A DNA stretch of 10,618 bases from Bacillota bacterium. GTDB lineage: Bacteria; Bacillota; Clostridia; Oscillospirales; Acutalibacteraceae. Position 1 is the first letter of the stretch; the number at the start of each line of letters is the position of its first letter. Where the stretch lies: NCBI GenBank assembly GCA_023401495.1, contig JAEXDU010000052.1, positions 1 to 10,618 of the forward strand, read 5' to 3'. The notes beneath the pieces are model-generated. The model was not told the DNA's origin and made no database searches. It worked only from the letters and a program-made list of their open reading frames with translations. Position numbers and translations under genes: made by a program. Positions 6,906 to 10,618 of this stretch are shown piece by piece.

Positions 6906-7676
6906 TTACTTCCCGGAAAACCCCAGTTCCTGAGAAAGGCCGCGCTTGGTTTCGAGCACATATTCCGAAAGCTCCAGCACGCGTTCGTCAGACATGCGCG
7001 ATACCGGGGCGGAAATGCTGAATGCGTTGGAGGCGCGGCCATAAAAATCGGTTACACAGGCCGCGATGCAGCGCACGCCCAGCTCGTTTTCTTCGTTGTC
7101 AAGTGCGTAGCCCTGGCGCCGGATGAGCTCGATCTCGTCCATCAGCTGCTCGAGTGTGACGATCGTGTGCGGGGTAAAGGGGCGGATCTTGCTCTGCTTC
7201 CATACCTCCCGGATTTCGCTGTCCTTCATCTGCGCCAGAATCGCCTTGCCGACCCCTGTGGAGTACATGGGCTGGCGCAGGCCGATCCGCGACACCATGC
7301 GGATGCTGTTGGCGTCGGATTCCACTTTATCCACATAGACGATATGGGTGTTCTCGCGCTGAACGAAGTGCACGGTTTCGTGTGTCTGCCTCATCAGGCG
7401 CTCCAGGTACGGGTGAGCTACCGCAAGAATATCGAGCTTCGAGAGAAGCATCCCTGCCAGCCCCAGAATTTTATAGGTGGCCAGATATTTCCCCGATTCT
7501 TCCTCCTGCCGCGCATAGCCCATCAGAATCAGGGATTTCAGCAGGCGGTGCACCGTGCTTTTATGAAGGGAAAGGCGGGTACTCAGCTCGGTCAGCGTGA
7601 CCGGGCCGTTTTGCACCAGAGCCTCCAGTATTTCAAAAATACGCTCTGCCGACTGAACGGGATTTGTTTGGGGCAT
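6906..7676 (-). CDS. IclR-family transcriptional regulator, probable KDG/hexuronate-pathway repressor
   Basis: The protein has 256 residues, the usual length for this family. Residues 6-70 form the N-terminal winged helix-turn-helix, with SAERIFEILEAL, then TLTELSTRLSLHKSTVHRLLKSLILMGY (28-54) as the helix-turn-helix and recognition helix. Residues 75-255 are the GAF-like effector domain. They include YSTGVGKAILA (138-148), ELGVRCIAA (198-206) and ISAPVSRM (221-228), which shape the ligand pocket. IclR proteins bind palindromes as dimers or tetramers and release or activate on binding small acids. The open frame extends back to 7826, but AAAGGAAG ten bases before the ATG at 7676 and the family's normal N-terminus support the shorter form. 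It diverges from the aldolase-kinase unit, so KDG, KDPG or a related acid is the likely effector. Family is secure; target is inferred from position. Confidence 0.93.
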   Translation of the reverse strand: MPQTNPVQSAERIFEILEALVQNGPVTLTELSTRLSLHKSTVHRLLKSLILMGYARQEEESGKYLATYKILGLAGMLLSKLDILAVAHPYLERLMRQTHETVHFVQRENTHIVYVDKVESDANSIRMVSRIGLRQPMYSTGVGKAILAQMKDSEIREVWKQSKIRPFTPHTIVTLEQLMDEIELIRRQGYALDNEENELGVRCIAACVTDFYGRASNAFSISAPVSRMSDERVLELSEYVLETKRGLSQELGFSGK

Positions 7677-7764
7677 ACAGCGATTTCTTCCTTTCCAATG
7701 GATGAATGATTTTAGATTACAGTGACTGACAATCAGGATTCGATAAGCATTGTGCCCGAAAACG

Positions 7765-7779
7765 GGAACAAATTGTTCC
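7765..7779. promoter_or_regulatory. Perfect 15-bp palindrome, candidate operator for the regulator gene
   Basis: GGAACAAATTGTTCC has perfect 7-base arms around one central base, the form expected for an IclR-family site. It sits between the regulator start (7676) and a possible minus-strand promoter at 7798-7826, so it could mediate autorepression. The GGAAC half-site recurs as GTTCC near the aldolase promoter. Immediately left of it is a small CCCG-AAAA-CGGG palindrome. Confidence 0.5.
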
Positions 7780-7797
7780 TTTTGAATTCGTGTTTTT

Positions 7798-7826
7798 ATA
7801 GTATCACAGTGTTTGGGGAAAAACAA
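7798..7826 (-). promoter_or_regulatory. Possible promoter for the IclR-family gene
   Basis: On the minus strand, TTGTTT (7826-7821), a 17-base spacer and TACTAT (7803-7798) form a modest sigma-A match. The expected start would be near 7790, just ahead of the palindrome at 7765-7779. Both hexamers deviate from consensus, so the call is tentative. Confidence 0.35.
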
Positions 7827-7847
7827 TTGGAAAGCTGTCAGATTCTA

Positions 7848-7875
7848 TTGACTTCACGCGCGGAAACAGTATAAT
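7848..7875 (+). promoter_or_regulatory. Sigma-A promoter of the KDG catabolic unit
   Basis: TTGACT (7848-7853), a 16-base spacer and TATAAT (7870-7875) give a near-consensus promoter. Transcription would begin near 7882, leaving a leader of about 57 bases that includes the palindromes at 7891-7917 and the ribosome binding site before the ATG at 7939. Confidence 0.8.
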
Positions 7876-7890
7876 AAAAGTACAAAGAAA

Positions 7891-7917
7891 ATGAAACTTA
7901 GTTCCATATTACGAAAC
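7891..7917. promoter_or_regulatory. Candidate KdgR-like operator with three alternating half-sites
   Basis: ATGAAACTTAGTTCCAT (7891-7907) is a 17-base palindrome with one mismatch between its 8-base arms. It differs at three positions from the core ATGAAACATTGTTTCAT of the enterobacterial KdgR box, as I recall that consensus. KdgR is itself an IclR-family KDG regulator. A second, looser palindrome, GTTCCATATTACGAAAC (7901-7917), shares the middle half-site. The sites lie just downstream of the predicted transcription start, where a bound repressor would block elongation or initiation. Confidence 0.55.
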
Positions 7918-7938
7918 TTTGGTAAAGAGGTGCTGAAT

Positions 7939-8904
7939 ATGAATGATGTATTGAAAAAGATCGGTGCGATCGGAATTGTTCCCGTTGTTAAAATCGACGA
8001 TGCGAAGGATGCCGTACCGCTGGCAAAAGCGCTGTGCGAAGGCGGCCTGCCCTGTGCGGAGGTTACTTTCCGTACCGATGCGGCAGAGGAAGCCATTCGT
8101 GCCATTGCAAAGGCATACCCCGAAATGCTGGTCGGCGCAGGCACGGTTCTGACGACCGAGCAGGTAGACAAGGCAGTTGCGGCGGGCGCTACCTTTATCG
8201 TCAGCCCGGGCCTGAACCCCAAGGTGGTAAAGTACTGTGTGGAGAAGGGCATTCCGGTCACTCCCGGCGTATCGAACGCAAGCGACATCGAGCAGGCCAT
8301 CGAGCTTGGCCTTGACGTGGTCAAATTCTTCCCGGCCGAGCAGGCGGGCGGCCTTGCGATGATCAAAGCGCTGGCGGCCCCCTATGTGAAGATGAAATTC
8401 ATGCCTACCGGCGGCATCAACGCGAAGAACCTCAACGAATATCTGGCCTACAATAAGATTCTGGCCTGCGGCGGCAGCTGGATGGTAAAGCCCGAGCTGA
8501 TCAGCGCCGGCGAGTTCGATAAGATCCGCGACATGACTCGCGAGGCGGTTCAGACCATGCTGGGCTTTGAGCTTGGCCATATCGGCATCAACACCAAGGA
8601 CGCGGCCGAGGCCGGCGAGCTGACCGACGCGTTCAGCGACATTTTCGGCTTTGCCAAGAAAGAGGGAAGCAGTTCCTTCTTTGCCGGAACGATCATAGAG
8701 ATCATGAAATACAAGGGCTTTGGCGATCACGGCCATTTCTCCATCAACACCAATTCCCTGCCCAGAGCCATCAGCTATTTTGAGAACCGCGGCATCGAGT
8801 TCGACCCGGATTCCGCGAAGTACGATGACAAGGGCAATATGACCATCATTTATTTCAAGCGAGATTTCTGCGGCTTTAGAGTCCATCTTGCCCAGAAAAA
8901 GTAA
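7939..8904 (+). CDS. eda: KDPG/KHG aldolase fused to a C-terminal VOC (glyoxalase-fold) domain
   Basis: This enzyme splits 2-keto-3-deoxy-6-phosphogluconate to pyruvate and glyceraldehyde-3-phosphate through a Schiff base, the last step of hexuronate and Entner-Doudoroff catabolism. Of 321 residues, 1-207 are the class I aldolase barrel, with Glu41 and Arg45 in EVTFRT, GAGTV (67-70), SPGLNP (89-94), the Schiff-base Lys129 in VVKFFPAE, PTGGI (156-160) and GGSWM (178-182). Ordinary Eda proteins stop at about 205-215 residues. Here 211-318 form a second domain resembling the VOC/glyoxalase superfamily: HIGINTKD at 214, IIEIMK (252-257), GHFSINT (265-271), ISYFENRGIEF (278-288). His214, Glu254 and His266 could be metal ligands, but no role is known to me. 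The start at 7939 has AAAGAGGTG eight bases upstream; an earlier in-frame ATG at 7891 lies in the operator without a good site. It is followed by the KDG kinase. Confidence 0.93.
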   Translation: MNDVLKKIGAIGIVPVVKIDDAKDAVPLAKALCEGGLPCAEVTFRTDAAEEAIRAIAKAYPEMLVGAGTVLTTEQVDKAVAAGATFIVSPGLNPKVVKYCVEKGIPVTPGVSNASDIEQAIELGLDVVKFFPAEQAGGLAMIKALAAPYVKMKFMPTGGINAKNLNEYLAYNKILACGGSWMVKPELISAGEFDKIRDMTREAVQTMLGFELGHIGINTKDAAEAGELTDAFSDIFGFAKKEGSSSFFAGTIIEIMKYKGFGDHGHFSINTNSLPRAISYFENRGIEFDPDSAKYDDKGNMTIIYFKRDFCGFRVHLAQKK

Positions 8905-9019
8905 TAGGAACCAAATCAAAAATCATATTTGCTGAAAAACGGAAATTTTCTTCTCGCCGTAGGCGGAGAAAGTGCAGATGTTTTGGAAGCAATCACTATG
9001 TTATTTGGAGGATTTTCAG
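8905..9019 (+). other. Intergenic spacer between aldolase and kinase genes
   Basis: This 115-base spacer separates two genes of one pathway on the same strand. It holds the fourth hairpin repeat (8950-8972) and a strong ribosome binding site, GGAGG at 9007-9011, eight bases before the kinase ATG. No U-tract follows the hairpin and no promoter is evident, so co-transcription is likely, with the hairpin perhaps affecting message stability. Confidence 0.5.
8950..8972. repeat. Intergenic hairpin repeat, copy 4
   Basis: TTCTCGCC (8951-8958) pairs with GGCG-GAGAA (8962-8970, one bulged G) around a GTA loop. The apex GCC-GTA-GGC, the pyrimidine-rich left arm and the purine-rich right arm match the other copies. 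It lies inside the probable aldolase-kinase operon and lacks a following U-run on the plus strand, so it is unlikely to be a simple terminator. Confidence 0.45.
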
Positions 9020-10039
9020 ATGAAAGTAGTTACCTTTGGAGAAATCATGCTGCGCCTTGCACCGGAAGGCTATTATCGCTTTGTTCAGGCAGAGAGCTTT
9101 GGGGCCACCTATGGCGGCGGTGAGGCAAACGTGGCGGTATCCCTTGCCAATTTCGGCATTGACGCCAGCTTTGTCACGAAGCTGCCGAAGCACGACATCG
9201 GCCAGAGCGCCGTCAATTCCCTGAGAAGATACGGCGTGGATGTTTCTAACATCACCCGCGGCGGCGACAGAGTGGGCATCTACTTTTTAGAGAAGGGCGC
9301 CAGCCAGCGTCCGTCCAAGGTCATTTACGACCGCGCCGGTTCCGCGATTGCGACCGCACAACCCTCCGACTTCCACTGGGATGAGATTTTCGAGGATGTG
9401 GACTGGTTTCACTTCACCGGCATCACTCCCGCCATCAGCGACAGCGCGGCGGCGATCTGCCTTGAGGCCTGCAAGGCCGCGAAGCGCCACAATGTCACCG
9501 TCAGCTGCGATCTCAATTACCGCAAGAACCTGTGGTCCCGCGAAAAGGCCGGTCAGGTGATGGGCGGGCTGATGGAGTATATCAACGTGTGCATCTCCAA
9601 CGAAGAGGACGCCAGCGACGTGTTTGGCATCAAAGCGGCGAATACTGATATTACCGGCGGCAAGATCAGCCACGAGGGCTACAAAGAGGTCGCGAAGAAG
9701 CTGGCCGATACCTTCCACTTCGACAAGGTTGCCATTACCCTGCGCGGCTCCATTTCCGCCAGCGACAACAACTGGGCGGCCATGCTGTACGACGGCAGCG
9801 ACTATTATTTCAGCAAGGATTATCTCGTCCGTATTGTAGACCGCGTCGGCGGCGGCGACAGCTTTGGCGGCGGGCTGATTTACTCCCTGCTCAACAGCTA
9901 CGCTCCGCAGGATGCCATTGAGTTCGCGGTGGCGGCCAGCTGCCTGAAGCACTCGATCGAGGGCGACTTCAATCAGGTTTCTGTAGACGAAGTCAATAAG
10001 CTTGCCAAGGGCGACGGCTCCGGCCGCGTTCAGAGATAA
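9020..10039 (+). CDS. kdgK: 2-keto-3-deoxygluconate kinase (PfkB family)
   Basis: This sugar kinase phosphorylates 2-keto-3-deoxygluconate with ATP to give KDPG, the substrate of the aldolase encoded just upstream. Its 339 residues are typical of the ribokinase/PfkB family. The N-terminal TFGEIMLRLAP (5-15) and the glycine-rich signature YGGGEANVAVSLANFG (31-46) form the sugar side. Tyr88, Tyr103 and Arg105 in VIYDRAGSA, and Arg168 in NYRKNLW, lie where KDG kinases contact the substrate. The C-terminal PfkB signature DRVGGGDSFGGGLIYSL (274-290) contains the catalytic base Asp280 and the anion hole. The ATG at 9020 follows GGAGG by eight bases; the frame runs further upstream to 8972 but without such a site. 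The operon context with Eda and a divergent IclR regulator strongly supports KDG rather than another sugar. Confidence 0.93.
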   Translation: MKVVTFGEIMLRLAPEGYYRFVQAESFGATYGGGEANVAVSLANFGIDASFVTKLPKHDIGQSAVNSLRRYGVDVSNITRGGDRVGIYFLEKGASQRPSKVIYDRAGSAIATAQPSDFHWDEIFEDVDWFHFTGITPAISDSAAAICLEACKAAKRHNVTVSCDLNYRKNLWSREKAGQVMGGLMEYINVCISNEEDASDVFGIKAANTDITGGKISHEGYKEVAKKLADTFHFDKVAITLRGSISASDNNWAAMLYDGSDYYFSKDYLVRIVDRVGGGDSFGGGLIYSLLNSYAPQDAIEFAVAASCLKHSIEGDFNQVSVDEVNKLAKGDGSGRVQR

Positions 10040-10055
10040 CGTTCGGGCGAATCAG

Positions 10056-10072
10056 CGCCGCGCTGTGCGGCG
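10056..10072 (+). repeat. Short GC-rich hairpin after kdgK
   Basis: CGCCGC (10056-10061) pairs with GCGGCG (10067-10072) around a GCTGT loop, 16 bases after the kdgK stop and just ahead of the larger hairpin at 10076-10117. With no U-run of its own it may simply reinforce the 3' end structure. Confidence 0.35.
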
Positions 10073-10075
10073 TGC

Positions 10076-10117
10076 GGAAGGGGCTCCCGGAGAATCATTC
10101 ATCCGGAAGCCCCTTCC
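10076..10117 (+). terminator. Strong hairpin, probable kdgK terminator or attenuating structure
   Basis: Arms 10076-10091 (GGAAGGGGCTCCCGGA) and 10102-10117 pair over 16 positions with a single mismatch around a ten-base loop. The right arm is followed by TTCATCAG, which is only weakly U-rich. The stem is strong enough to end the aldolase-kinase message or protect its 3' end. Termination would put the second kinase gene at 10280 under reduced or separate expression. Confidence 0.55.
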
Positions 10118-10186
10118 TTCATCAGAGACGGCTCTGGGAAATAGAGGCTTATACCAGAATCTGCGATGAAACAGGGAAACACGGCG

Positions 10187-10215
10187 ATCTTCTCTTGCCA
10201 AAGGCGGGGGAAGAT
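10187..10215. repeat. Intergenic hairpin repeat, copy 5
   Basis: ATCTTCTCTTGCC (10187-10199) pairs over 13 bp, including four G-U pairs, with 10203-10215 around an AAA loop. No unpaired base occurs in the stem. It has the same GCC/GGC apex and arm polarity as the other copies. It lies between the kdgK terminator-like hairpin and the second kinase gene, and no U-run follows it on the plus strand. Confidence 0.55.
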
Positions 10216-10279
10216 AACCGGCATGATCCACCGTTTTGATTGGCAGAGCAGAGTTATTCGTAAAAAAGGAGCAGATGTC

Positions 10280-10618
10280 ATGGAATCCAAACGACCTTTT
10301 GACGCCATCACCTTTGGGGAAATCATGCTGCGGCTTTCGCCCACCATCAACGAGCGGATCGTTGATGGAGTGGTCTTTGAAAAGCGCGCGGGCGGCTCCG
10401 AGCTGAATGTTTCTTCGGGCCTGTCATTGTTAGGGCTGCGCACGGGCATTATTTCCAAGCTTCCGCGCAGCGAGATCGGTACCTTCATTAAAAACCGCAT
10501 CCGCTTCGGCGGCGTCAGCGATGATTTTCTGCTATACGACGAAAGCCGCGATGCCCGCCTGGGAGTCTATTATTATGAAAACGGCGCGCACCCCAGAAAG
10601 CCCTGCGTGGTGTACGAC
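10280..10618 (+). CDS. Second PfkB-family sugar kinase, 3'-truncated by window edge
   Basis: The first 113 codons are present. The ATG at 10280 has GGAG eight bases upstream (10268-10271). ITFGEIMLRLSP (10-21) and the glycine-rich AGGSELNVSSGLSLLG (37-52) mark the sugar-binding half of a ribokinase/PfkB fold. KLP...IG (about 60-67) and VYYYENGA...VVYD (near 96-113) line up with the neighbouring KDG kinase, including the Tyr preceding the active-site Arg. It is clearly homologous to the upstream kinase but divergent, so it is an old paralogue, not a recent duplicate. The C-terminal catalytic Asp motif lies outside the window. It probably acts on KDG or a related keto-deoxy sugar acid such as a galactonate or uronate derivative; the exact substrate cannot be told. 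Confidence 0.85.
   Translation, partial: MESKRPFDAITFGEIMLRLSPTINERIVDGVVFEKRAGGSELNVSSGLSLLGLRTGIISKLPRSEIGTFIKNRIRFGGVSDDFLLYDESRDARLGVYYYENGAHPRKPCVVYD

Noticed and set aside
7677..7826. 50-residue N-terminal extension of the IclR-family protein
   Set aside because: It would run through the operator and promoter region and has no family similarity; a good ribosome binding site precedes the ATG at 7676.
7891..7938. 16-residue N-terminal extension of the aldolase from the ATG at 7891
   Set aside because: That ATG is part of the operator palindrome and lacks a ribosome binding site, unlike 7939.
7909..8919. 336-codon minus-strand open frame antisense to the KDPG aldolase gene
   Set aside because: It is a shadow of a well-supported gene, with no ribosome binding site or recognisable motif.
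1391..10215. CRISPR-like array formed by the repeated hairpins
   Set aside because: The copies are kilobases apart, imperfect and separated by genes, with no regular spacers or cas genes.

Overview
The window looks like chromosomal DNA from a clostridial Firmicute, most likely of the Ruminococcaceae/Oscillospiraceae type. This rests on strong AAGGAGG-type ribosome binding sites, consensus sigma-A promoters, a GatCAB amidotransferase, and a KDPG aldolase carrying an extra C-terminal glyoxalase-fold domain. The lineage call is inference from gene content and style, not from a search.

Layout. Bases 1-729 (+) are the C-terminal three quarters of a ketopantoate-reductase-like protein cut by the window edge. 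Bases 730-1043 hold no convincing gene but contain nested inverted repeats. Next, all on the minus strand, come a small YjdJ-type GNAT acetyltransferase (1044-1337), gatB (1487-2905), gatA (2905-4368), gatC (4383-4661) and aspS (4835-6583). Transcription runs aspS, gatC, gatA, gatB, then the GNAT gene. aspS has its own clear promoter at 6635-6663, and gatCAB is tightly packed. AspRS has His at the position that is Leu in Asp-only enzymes. Its proximity to gatCAB suggests a tRNA-dependent route to Asn-tRNA(Asn): AspRS mischarges the tRNA and GatCAB amidates it.

The right part is a 2-keto-3-deoxygluconate (KDG) catabolism locus, the lower part of hexuronate/pectin use. A minus-strand IclR-family regulator (6906-7676) diverges from a plus-strand unit. 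That unit has KDPG aldolase fused to a VOC domain (7939-8904), a PfkB-type KDG kinase (9020-10039), a terminator-like hairpin (10076-10117) and the first 113 codons of a second, divergent PfkB kinase (10280 to the window edge). The kinase makes KDPG and the aldolase splits it to pyruvate and glyceraldehyde-3-phosphate. The divergent intergenic region holds a good promoter, a near-perfect palindrome resembling enterobacterial KdgR boxes, and a second perfect palindrome placed to control the regulator gene.

The most unusual pattern is a family of hairpins, one in each of five intergenic gaps (1391-1423, 4758-4792, 6756-6790, 8950-8972, 10187-10215). All share a pyrimidine-rich left arm, an apical GC clamp (GCC/GGC in four copies) and a purine-rich right arm in the same orientation. 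They look like a dispersed palindromic repeat, and some copies may act as terminators. No phage, transposase, CRISPR array or structural RNA gene was recognised.
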